NCBI GenBank assembly: GCA_949358305.1
Contig: OX442316.1
Coordinates: 2,418,001 to 2,482,000, forward strand
Source: Strigamia acuminata
Taxonomy: Eukaryota > Arthropoda > Chilopoda > Geophilomorpha > Linotaeniidae
Direction of reading: 5' to 3'
DNA: 64,000 nucleotides
Position 1 is the first letter of the stretch, and each line of letters begins with the position of its first letter. The notes below the pieces were generated by a model. That model was given only the letters and a program-made list of their open reading frames with translations, searched no databases and was not told where the DNA came from. The position numbers and the translations under genes were made by a program. This document shows, one piece after another, positions 53,866-64,000 of the stretch.

Positions 53866-56800
53866 AAGTTTCGAGTTTAAGCTCGAAGGTTGTTGTAAAA
53901 TTAATATCCTAAATACCTTACTGAAGATATTGACTGCAAATTTTCTCATACACCACAACGGCTTGTGCGAAATTGACGAGATTAAAACGGAATGCTCTAC
54001 ACCTGCTCGACCTCCATGACAGCAAAACGAATGGAGGGTTTTGATTGGATGCCAAAACTTACCAACAGATGTCACCACACGACCAATAAAAGAAAATAAG
54101 AATTTACGAAAAAAAAAATTTAAATTGATGTTCGGAGTATTTACTTACAATATGTATTTTTACAATAAAATAATTTCAATTTCACAATGTTGTTTCTATG
54201 GTGCTGATTGTTGTTGTTGATGCAGTTGATGCGATTGCGTCTTCTAATTTTAAACATTTCTTACATTTATCTCTAAGAATCTTTAGAGTTCTTAAATTAC
54301 AAATGTATATAATGAAAACGTAAACACCTTGCAGAGCAGATATTATGTACACAAATTCCCAAATACCTCTCCACAATTGAACTCCAAAAAATATCAACCT
54401 CGCGATGTAAGAGAATCCCATGATCAGACTCAACTTGACAGCCAAATAGAACCTAAAACACATCAATGAATTAAAAATAGTTCAAAAAAAATAAAAGTGA
54501 ATTGGCACAGCAAAAATATTTTAATAAAAAAGACATGAATATACTTCGTCATTCCAGAAAAGACAAACTTATTCGAAAAACTAAATTCCAGTTGTACGAA
54601 GTAGATTTTGGAGCGTTGTGCACATTGGCAACTGCATGTAAACACCTATGCATGCCTAAAAGTGCTGTAATGACCTTTATGTTTTGTACCCTTTATTAAA
54701 AATGGCATTAATTATAAACAAAAATGATGTATGGAGTATTTCTTTGTTTTAACACAGTTTAATGCTTCTTGCTTTTGGAAGAAGTATTACATGAGTTAAA
54801 TTTGGTTTTTTTAGGGGTCGAAATAGTTCGACACCCAATGGGTAATGCCAGAAAACTAGCCCTCACCCAATTTCTACACACGTCTAAAAAGACGCGAATA
54901 CTTAGTTGTTTTAGCGTTGAACCTTTCAAATGTCTGCCTTATCGTAACTGTCAATAGTGGACTTGCCATGAATCCCTATTTGGGGCCTATTTGAACTAAA
55001 TTAAATAATAAATAGTGGTTTTATTTAATTGTTACGTGTACCAGCGGGTATGATACACATAACAATTCTTATTGAGACAATAAGCCACTTGATGGTTTGA
55101 AATGTGTTTGGTTCTACTAATTCTATTTTAAATCATAACTTTATTTTTATTTAAAGAATCTAAACCTAACTTAAATTTGCAGAAGTTAAAGTGATCATAA
55201 ACAAGTCAAAGTCACAGCTTGAGTTCCAGAGCAGATCTGATCTGTTTGAGTCTGGCGACAAACAGGTAAGCTCTGTATCCCCCATAGCTTCAGAGTTGAC
55301 TGTTCCGATGGTGTTGAGTGCATAAACAACTCGGCGCCATCTGTTGAGAGTTTTTGCAAACTCCTATTCAAAATAGCGCGTTTGGACCTGCTGCTTCACA
55401 GCGCGGTCCGGAGACGTAACAATACGTTTTTCAATATTTTTGCCTTTTATTCAAGTGGAACTTACATCTGTTTGCTGGCATCCTTATTGACGGCCGAAGC
55501 ATCTTCTGCCAACTTCCTCGCAGCAACGACAATACCGATGAAGAACACCACATTCAAAAAGAGAGAAATGCAAACCAGTCCATGTTCGTACAAATAAGAC
55601 CTGCCATCTGCCTTGTAACCACATCTGTCAATAAAACCAGGCTTGACATACGGCACATCCAGCACATCCACAGTCAGCGTGATACCACTCACAATTAGAG
55701 GAACACCCCAGCCACAAAACAAACACACCAAACGAGTTTTCAACCGCACCGGATGCACCGGAATCTTCAGTTTAGTAAAAGTTTGGTATATGGAATGCAC
55801 ATAAATGTTCATCCAGAAGAAAGCCGACAAATTGCAATACTGCATAACCAGTGGGAACAATGGACAGAAATATTTCTCGTTTCCGGGTTCATTGTTCTGA
55901 AAAATTACAAGAGCAGTCGAGATAAGCCATTGCATGGCAATGTTGCAAAGCAAAGCAAAATTGCTTTGGCGGTTCAAAACGACCAAACCCAAAACAAAAG
56001 TTATAAACAAACCAACCGCTGAGCACATATGAGCAAAGACCGCCAAGCGCATCACGGAGTGGTGGGATTTGTCTACACAGATTTCTACGCCGTCAGTGTC
56101 CATCATGTAGCGGTCTATCGCGTATTCGGTCTCGAAAAACGGAATGTAAACGGTTTTGTCAAGACGAACTTCGAGCTCGTCCCATTCGATGATGTATTTG
56201 CTGCAGTTGTGGATCGATGGGTGCAGTGGGTAACATAGAACGACCGTTTTCGTGTTATTAGTCAAAACGAAGTATTCCCCACTCGTAAAACGCGTTTTAC
56301 TTGATTTTCCCAATGCTCCTGTCAACACCAAAGTGTCATTTGATATTTTGTACTCGTTTTGGTCGAGATAAACACTCTTGTAGACTGATTCATCGGTGAT
56401 GGGTCTGCAGATGTTTGTGTCGCCATCTTGGTGGAAACAATAACAATTGCAGATTTCTATGTTTTGGAAGGATTTTCCATCAAGGCAAGCATCAGTCACG
56501 TTGTATTCATCTACAGGATCGATGATTTCGTCTTCTTTGAGGCAGATTTCAATACCAAAGTCGTTTTTCCTGTATGAATCAATTGAGTAGTCCAGACCTT
56601 CCTTGAGGAGATGCACAGTTCTGTCATTGTTGAAGTGGAAGTCGGTTGTACCAATGGTTCTTTTGGTGCAGTTGTAGAAGTGTGGGTGCAGAGGGAAACA
56701 AAGAACAGTATAGTTTTGCAGCACAAAGTATTGGTTGTTGCTGAAACGATAGTTGGTTTTGGCTGTTTTGAGCAACAATGTGTTGTGTCTTGTGATTTGG

Positions 56801-57200
56801 TATTCAGAGTGGTTGAGGTGGATGCTCTTGTAGGCCATTGCTGACCATTCCATGGATTGGCATGGGTTTTCAGTGCTGGTGTTGAGGAAACAGTGGCAAG
56901 TGCATACTTCTAGGGACTGGAATGCTTCCTCATCCGAACATGGCTGCCCTGCGGTGTGTTGAGGTTGAGATGGTGTGAGGAGGAGGAGGATACAACAAAA
57001 AACATGGTGAGTTTTCATGGTGGCTGGTAGATGTGGAGTTTCTCTTTATTATACATGTTGGTGGGAATTTTGAAGGTCATTGAGAGGAATGGAAATGACT
57101 AACAAGTAAGTAAGTTGTGCAACAAGTTTTTTTTTGTGAATAGTGCATTTTTTGGTTGCTGGTTATGGTTTGGTGTTTTGTAGTTGTTAAATTTGCTGGT
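53866..57200. repeat. Tandem segmental duplication, copy A
   Basis: The block starting gaagtttcgagtttaagctc (53866) through the receptor gene and its promoter (past 57100) corresponds to 59889-64000. Copy B is longer because of extra repeat insertions in the intron. The duplicated block extends at least to the right edge of the window in copy B. Confidence 0.85.
54182..57018 (-). CDS. Methuselah-like family B GPCR, copy A
   Basis: Minus strand, exons 57018-55466 and 54452-54182; donor GTAAGT and acceptor TTTTAG, split codon AT|G, 607 residues. A signal peptide (VFCCILLLLTP) leads an ectodomain made of two tandem modules, residues about 27-159 and 178-314. Both contain EVC/EIC-x-C-x-CF, YKS[IV]xL, EYxI, YFVL, LC[FY]PLHP and G[IV]EIC in the same order. 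Many N-glycosylation sites are present. Seven membrane helices follow: five in exon 1 (about 324-500) and two in exon 2 (LAVKLSLIMGFSYIARLIFF; VYIISALQGVYVFIIYIC). Methuselah receptors are arthropod plasma-membrane receptors linked to stress and lifespan; the ligand here is unknown. The ATG has the context ccaccATGA, with TATAATAAAG about 37 bases upstream. It has a paralogue at 60211-63816. Confidence 0.88.
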
Positions 57201-58011
57201 TTGTGGGATTTAACAATGACAGAAGACACTGGATTGTTGATTATGGATGTGATTAAGAATTAGTGGTGTGATAATCAATTAAAATACTGAGAAAACTGGC
57301 ATGACCTTGATAGTAAGCTTTTACTGACTGAGATCATCCTTAAATTTTTTTTGGTTGTTTGTGTTTTCATTTTCAACATTTCATGTTGATCTCTACAGGA
57401 ATTTTTATTGACTATATATCCTTGCATGTTGGTGAAATAAGTGGCACAAAACATCATTTAAAGTTGCAGCTTTTCACAAAAGCCAACATGGCTGCCTGAC
57501 TTTTATTTCAGGAGTGACTGAAATCAGTTTGACAGAACAAATCATACAAGTATAAAAATACGAAATCACATTTGATTTCTAGCTAACGTTATACAGAAAC
57601 TATACAGGATGTCCCGAATGAACGAAGCCAGTCAAATAACGAAAAGACCATTTGAATGAGATGAATGAGACGAATGAAGTGCTAGTAACCTAAGTGAGGG
57701 CATTTCAAAAATGTGAAAAAATTTGACCTCTGACCTTTTCTTCAAGGTCATTCCAACTCTAACTTTTAAACTAAGACTGACAGAGCAAAATTCTCAATTG
57801 AAAAGAAAGAGCACCTTCTGTTTAGTAAAAAACTGCTCCTCAAATTTACTCCGAAAAAATAAACCATGGCTTCAACAAGGGGTAGCCCATGAAAATGACC
57901 GGTTTAGCATGGGAATCCAACTTATTCCTATGTTGCTTTGGAACCCATGCGTAGGCAATGGTGCCAAAAATCCTCATATTAGATATATCTGGTTTTCAGT
58001 AAGTCTTTGAT
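57201..58011. other. Intergenic between receptor A and the copia relic
   Basis: No gene is supported. The phrase tacaggatgtcccgaatgaa near 57603 resembles terminal motifs of some insect transposons, but no partner end was found. Confidence 0.4.
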
Positions 58012-59540
58012 AAGGTGTCTCGCCCGGTAACCTACGTGTTGGTGAGCGATTTATTGCATAGGCGACACATGCCGCAGCTTCAGCCGAAAACTTGTGTGGC
58101 AACTTGGAATCATTCAATAGTGTCCTTGTCTTGTCAAGGAGGGATCTATTTGCCCTTACAGAGACTCCATTTTAGGATGGACTATAGATGACGGTAGTTT
58201 GATGTTGAATTCCCCTTGTGTCCAAGATTGCCCTAAAGTGATTCAAAAATTCCGTCTCATTATCTGAACGAACCATCTTAACTTTAACTTCAAACTTATT
58301 TTGATGTGTGTCTATAAATTGTCTCAGCCTTTGAGACCAAAAAACGAGGAAACAAACACCTTGAACAGTCATCTACGATCATGAAGATATAATCTGATCT
58401 TCCAATTGAAGGGTGTGGCATGGGACCACACAGGTCTACGTGCAGCATCTGTAGCGGCCCACTGGCTCTAATTGATGGTGCAGGCAAAAATGGGCTTCCG
58501 GTGTGCTTTGCTGTCACACATTCCTCACACAATGTCCATTTATGAACTTTATCAATTGACATCCATGTCACCATATTTTCCTTTACTAAATCCTTTAAGG
58601 CACGATTGTTTATGTGTGCCAACCTGCGGTGCCACAATTCTGATCCCGCCAATGGAGGTTGCGATTGAATAGCCATCACTACTGCATTGTCTTCCATTGT
58701 GAGTGCATTGGAGCTTCTTGCTTGTAATCTGAACAATCCCCGATAGGATGAAGCTTGGAACACTTGTCTATTGTCAATTGTAGAAACTGTACAGCCACGG
58801 ACGGTAAATGGGATCCCACAATTCCAACATTTGAGTTGGGTTCGACCTCTGGCTGGTCTGCCACCCCTACCTCGTTGATAGGAGGTTGCACCTCGTACCC
58901 AATTGGCACTCTCCAACTTTGGAATTGGCTGTTGTGGCTTTCTTGTTTCCTCAGCCAACAAGGCACGTTGCAAAACTTGAATTGTCATTGCTGCCACTTC
59001 CAGTACATCACAACTGCATACAACATTAATATAATCAGCAGTCAATCCTTTCAAGATGTGTGAGCAAAGTTCTCGTTCTTCAGTCACTACTCCCAATGAT
59101 TGCAGTTCCTGAGCTACTGCTGTGGCACGCCCAATATATTCCAAAATTGTCTCACTAGGTTTCATCTGAATTCTTCCCAAGTCAGTCTTTAATTGAACTT
59201 TTAACTCTGCCAAGGCACCTTGGTTCTGGACTTGTAATTTCTTCCATGCTTCATAACATATTTCATTTGAGTAGCATCTATTGTGGATAAAATTGTATTC
59301 AGCACTTCCACATCCTTAATCTGCCATTCTTCCAATCTGGTATTGAAGGTTTTCTCATCTTCAGTTATCAATTTAATAGGCATCACTGGTGCTGCAGTTG
59401 GATCCCACTTGTGTTTGGATCTCAGTAGAATTGCCACTCTAAATTTCCATGCACCATAGTTTCTCCCATTCAACTTCTCAACTGGAATTACAAATTGATC
59501 TGCCATCATTTCCTCAGAAATAGCACTTAAAATCAACTAA
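58012..59540 (-). pseudogene. Decayed Ty1/copia retrotransposon fragment
   Basis: Minus strand. Gag (KLNGRNYGAWKFRVAILLRS near 59490, then GRIQMKPSETILEY...) and the start of a CCHC knuckle (CWNCG) are followed without protease by the pre-integrase domain (LWHRRLAHIN, CEECVTAKHTGSPF) and integrase core (LHVDLCGPM, VRSDNETEF, NGVSVRANRSLLD). Frameshifts occur near 59210, 58800 and 58310. There are no LTRs, RT or RNase H. It lies between the duplicated receptor genes and is inactive. Confidence 0.85.
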
Positions 59541-60210
59541 TCAGTCCAGGGCTTAATGTTGCACAGACTTATCACTTTGTTAGATCAGGGTGAGGCTTAG
59601 GCTTATCACTCAAGCAATTCTGGGCCTAATTCTCATGGAACATTTAAAACTGCATTAAAACTACAGATTTCCAACCTTTGCTCACAATATGCAATTGTTC
59701 AGCCAAAAAACAGTCCATATTTCACATAATAAATTTGTGTCTGGGCTCATAACCCATGAAGAGTCAAACATGCAATGGAAACTTTTATATATTATATTCA
59801 TTCACTCATCTTCATTTTTAATAAACAACATTTGTTACATAGCAACTGAGTTACATTGTTAATTTGTAAGATATTGTTCCAACATTCATAGAAGTTTCGA
59901 GTTTAAGCTCTTAGCTTGTTGTAAAATTAATATCCTAAATACCTTACTGAAAATGTTGACTGCAAATTTTCTCATAGACCACAACAGCTTGTGCGAAATT
60001 CACGAGATTAAAACGGAATGCTCTACACCTGCTCGACCTCCATGACAGCAAAACGAATGGAGGGTTTTGATTGGATGCCAAAACTTACCAACAGATGTCA
60101 CCACACGACCAATAAAAGAAAATAAGAATTTACTAAAAAAAAAAATTTAAATTAATGTTCGGAGTATTTATTTACAATATATTTTTTTTTACAATAAAAT
60201 AATTTCAAAT

Positions 60211-63200
60211 TCACAATGTTGTTTCTGTGTTGCTGATTGTTGTTGTTGTTGACGCAGATGATGTGTTTGCGTCTTCTAATTTTAAACATTTCTTACATTT
60301 ATCTCTAAGAATCTTTAAAGTTCTTAAATTACAAATGTATATAATGAAAACATAAACACCTTGCAGAGCAGATATTATGTCCAGATATTCCCAAAAACCT
60401 CCCCACAATCGAACTCCAAACAATATCAACCTTGTGATGTAACAAATGCCCATGATCAGACTCAACTTGACAGCCAAAAAGAACCTAAAACACATCAATG
60501 AATTAAAAACGATTAAAACAAAAATTAAATTAAATTGGCACAGCAAAAATATTTTAATAAAAAAGACACGAATATACTTCGTCGTTCCAGAAAAGTCAGA
60601 CTTATTCGGAAAACTAAATTCCAGTTGTACGAAGTAGATTTTGGGGCGTTTTGCACATTGGCAACTGCATGTAAACACCTATGTGTGCCTAAATTTGCCG
60701 TAATGACTTTTATGTTTTGTACCCTAGGTTATAATTATAATTATAATTATTATAATTATTATAATTATAAACAAAAATGATGTATTTCTTTGTTTTCACA
60801 AATTTTAATGCTTCTTGCTTTTCGAAGAAGTATTACACGAGTTAAATTTGGTTTGTTTTGGGGTCGAAATAGTTCGAAATCCAATGGGTAATGCCAGAAA
60901 ACCAATTCCATGTAAACACCTACGGTTTTCCAGATAAATACAATTCGGATTTTCACTTATCTAGAAAACTGTGTGACCATGTAAACAATAGGTGCATTCA
61001 ATTCTAAAATAGCTTTCAAAAACCGTTTTTCATCGTTTTCCGAAAACGATGAAAACGGTTTTCAACATTGAGCAGCGTTAGTATCAACAGCTGTCAACAG
61101 TTTTCAGCAGTCACGGAGCATGCTCAGTCTGCATTCGACGTTCAAATGCGGACGAGAATTGGCCGCAATCGACGCGCAAATGCGGCCGAGAATTGGCCGC
61201 AATCGACGCGCAAATGCGGCCGAGAATTGGCCACAATCGACGCGCAAATGCGGCCGAGAATTGGCCGCATTCAATCGCGCAAATGCGGCCGAGAATTGGC
61301 CGCATTTGATCGTTCTTAAAACCATTAATAATTATACAAATAAATTAAATAAATCTACATTTTTGTGTGTGCTTCCACCGCCGATCTATTCGATTACAAA
61401 ATGGCGGCCCGGGGAAAACGATTTGAAAACCACGAAAACCACAAAATTCTGGTTTTCACAAAAACGGTTTTCGAAAAAACCGATTTTCGAAATGTGACGT
61501 CAAATGCGTCTACATCCGGTGTGGGAAAACGGCGAAAACGACGAAAACGACGAAAACGGGGAAAACTCGTTAGAATTGAACGCACCTACTGATAGTGGAA
61601 GGTTATGCGTGGTGTTTTCATGTAAACCTATTTGGGGCCCTTACCCTATTTCTACATACGTCTAAAAAGACGTGAATATACTTTGTTGTTTTAGCGTTGT
61701 ACCTTTCAAATGTCTGCCTTATCATAACTGTCAATAGTGGGTTATACGGGGACTTGCCATAAATCCCTATTTGGGGCCAATTTGAACAAAATTAAATAAT
61801 AAATAGTTGTTCCATTTAATTGTTACGTGTACCAGGGGGTATGATGCACTTAACAATTCTTATTGCGTCAATAAGCCAGTTGATGGTTTCAAATGAGTTT
61901 GGTTCTACCAATTTTATTTTAAATCATAACTTTATTTTTATTTAAAGAATCTAAATCTAACTTAACTTTACAGAAATTAAAGTGATCATAAACAAGCCAA
62001 AGTCACAGCTTGAGTTCCATAGCAGATCTGACCTGTTTGAGTCTGGATTGGAGCCAAACAGGTAAGCTCTGTTTCCCCCCGTAACTTCAGAGTTGACTGT
62101 TCCGATGGTGTTGAGGTGCATAAACAACTCGGCGCCATCTGTTTAGAGTTTTTGCAAACTCGTATTCAAAATTGCACGTTTGGACCCGCTGCTTCACAGC
62201 GCAGTCAGGGCACGGAACAATATGTATTAAAATATTTTTGCCTTTTATACAAGTGAGACTTACATCTGTTTGCTGGCATCCTTATTGATGGCCGAAGCAT
62301 CTTTTGCCAACTTTCTCGCAGCAACGACAATACCGACGAAGAAGACCACATTCAAAAAGAGAGAAATGCAAGCCAGTCCATGTTCATACAAATAAGACCT
62401 GCCATCTGCCTTGTAACCACATTTCTCAATAAAACCAGGCTTGATATACGGCACATCCAGCACATCCACAGTCAGCGTGATACCACACACAATCAGAGGA
62501 ACTCCCCAGCCACAAAACAAACGCACCAAACGAGTTTTCAACCGCACGGGATGCTCCGGAATCTTCAATTTAGTAAAAGTATGGTATATTGAAAACGCAT
62601 AAATGTTCATCCAGAAGAAAGCCGACAAATTGCAATACTGGATAACCAGTGGGAGCAATGGACAGAAATATTTCTCGTTTCCGGCTTCTTTCTTGTGAGA
62701 AATTACAACTGCAGTGGAGACAAGACATTGCATGGCGATGTAGCAAAGCAATGCAAAATTGCTTTGGCGGTTCAAAACGACCAAACCCAAAACAAAAGTT
62801 ATAAACAAACAAACCGCTGAGCACATATGAGCAATGGCCGCCAAGTGCACCACGGCGTGGTGGGAATCGTTTTGACAGATTACTACGCCGTCAGGGTGCA
62901 TCGTGTAGCGGTCTATCGCGTATTCGGTCGCGTAAAACGGAATGTAAACGGTTTTGTCAAGACGAACTTCGAGCTCGTCCAAATACATGGAATTTTTGCT
63001 GCAGTTGTGGATCGATGGGTGCAGTGGGTAACACAGAACGACCGTTTTCGTGTTATTAGTCAACACGAAGTATTCCCCACTCGTAAAACGCGTTTTACTT
63101 GATTTTCCCAATGCTCCTGTCAACACCAAAGTGTCATTTGATATTTTGTACTCGTTTTGGTCGAGATAAACACTCTTGTAGACTGATTCACCGGTGATTT

Positions 63201-63816
63201 GTCTGCAGATGTTTGCGTCGCCATCTTGGTGGAAACAATAACAATTGCAGGTTTCTGTGTCTTGGAAGGATTGTCCATCAATGCAGGCATCAGTCACAGT
63301 GTATTCATCCACAGGATGGATGATTTCGTCTTCTTTGATGCAGATTTCAATACCTAAGTTGTTTTTCCTGTATGAATCAATAGAGTAGTCCAGACCTTCC
63401 TTGAGGAGATGCACAGTTCTGTCATTGTTGAAGTGGAAGTCGGTTGTAACAATGGTTGTTTTGGTGCAGTTGTAGAAGTGTGGGTGCAGAGGGAAACAAA
63501 GAACAGTATAGTTTTGCAGCACAATGTATTGGTTGTTGTTGAAATGATGGTTGGTTTTGGCTGTTGTGAGCAACAATGTGTTGTTTGTTGTGATTTGGTA
63601 TTCAGAGTGGTTGAGGTGGATGCTCTTGTAGGCCATTGCTGACCAGTCCATGGGTTGGCATGAATTTTCAGTGCTGGAGTTGAGGAAACAGTGGCAAGTG
63701 CATACTTCTAAGGACTGGAATGGGTCTTCATCCAAACATGGCTGCCATGCGGTGTGTTGAGGTTGAGATGGCGTGAGCAGGAGAAAAATGCAGCCAAAAA
63801 CATGGTGAGTTTTCAT
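60211..63816 (-). CDS. Methuselah-like family B GPCR, copy B
   Basis: Minus strand, exons 63816-62264 and 60484-60211, the same intron position and phase as copy A, 608 residues. By eye about nine in ten exon-1 residues match copy A. The double ectodomain and all seven helices are kept, and no stop or frameshift was found. Differences cluster in the ectodomain (for example near the second module's WDELEVRL) and in the short C-tail (TSSASTTTTISNTETTL). The intron is 1.78 kb against 1.01 kb in copy A because of repeat insertions. Both copies are likely functional. Confidence 0.88.
60991..61586. mobile_element. MITE with 34-bp internal repeats in the receptor B intron
   Basis: The ends GGTGCATTCAATTCTAA (60991-61007) and TTAGAATTGAACGCACC (61570-61586) are inverted with one mismatch, and TA flanks both sides. 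The interior carries about five copies of a 34-bp unit (gcggccgagaattggccgca plus atcgacgcgcaaat) at 61143-61310 and cgttttc/gaaaacg stretches near both ends. Copy A of the duplication lacks it, so it inserted after the duplication. Confidence 0.8.
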
Positions 63817-64000
63817 GGTGGCTGGTAGATGCGGAGTTTCTCTTTATTACACATGTTGGTGGGAATTTTGAAGGCCATTGAGAAAGTTGAGCAACAAGTT
63901 TTTTTTTTTTTTTTTTTTTTTTTGTGGATTCTGCATTTTTTGGTTGTTGGTCATTGTTTGGTGTTTTGTATTTGTTAAATTTTTGCTGGTTTGTGGGATT

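Larger units (their letters stand above)
59889..64000. repeat. Tandem segmental duplication, copy B
   Basis: It matches 53866-57200 in order and orientation, starting gaagtttcgagtttaagctc and including both exons, the intron and the promoter of the receptor. It continues off the right edge. Its intron holds a MITE (60991-61586) and other sequence absent from copy A. Confidence 0.85.

Overview
This is arthropod nuclear DNA: spliced genes with short introns, TATA/initiator promoters, a vestigial orthologue, two Methuselah-like receptors, and many LTR elements, MITEs and minisatellites. A pancrustacean (insect, springtail or branchiopod) fits best; the sequence alone does not name the species.

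Layout. 1-17703 is a nest of two Ty3-type LTR retrotransposons. Element A (plus strand, 1-12671, first 5' LTR bases outside the window) has intact gag and pol joined by a -1 frameshift, plus a third, non-envelope ORF that looks spliced to a short acidic leader exon. It sits inside the pol gene of element B (minus strand, 12672-17703), whose 3' half should lie left of the window. 17727-22330 is MITEs and AT-rich DNA. 22341-27047 is a complete 13-exon nitric oxide synthase gene in which the heme-ligating cysteine is a serine. 27877-28867 is a three-exon aquaporin; 29528-30643 a single-exon leucine-rich-repeat gene on the minus strand. 33627-41049 (perhaps to 41451) is vestigial on the minus strand, with a 5.65-kb intron packed with minisatellites. 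41452-50900 is gene-poor, with tandem repeats and a GGGCCC-rich array. 50943-51974 is an intronless CDK10 on the minus strand with a MITE just upstream. 53866-64000 is a tandem duplication carrying two 2-exon Methuselah-like receptor genes, separated by a decayed copia fragment.

The host genes are unrelated neighbours. The transposons mostly explain the rest: element A inserted into element B, and MITEs landed in introns and promoters.

The strongest items are (i) the NOS paralogue that keeps FMN/FAD/NADPH motifs but has lost the axial Cys and parts of the substrate pocket, (ii) the extra spliced ORF of element A with three tandem stem-loops before it, and (iii) the receptors with an internally duplicated cysteine-rich ectodomain. 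Splice sites and coordinates were read by eye; reading-frame phase was checked across every proposed intron.
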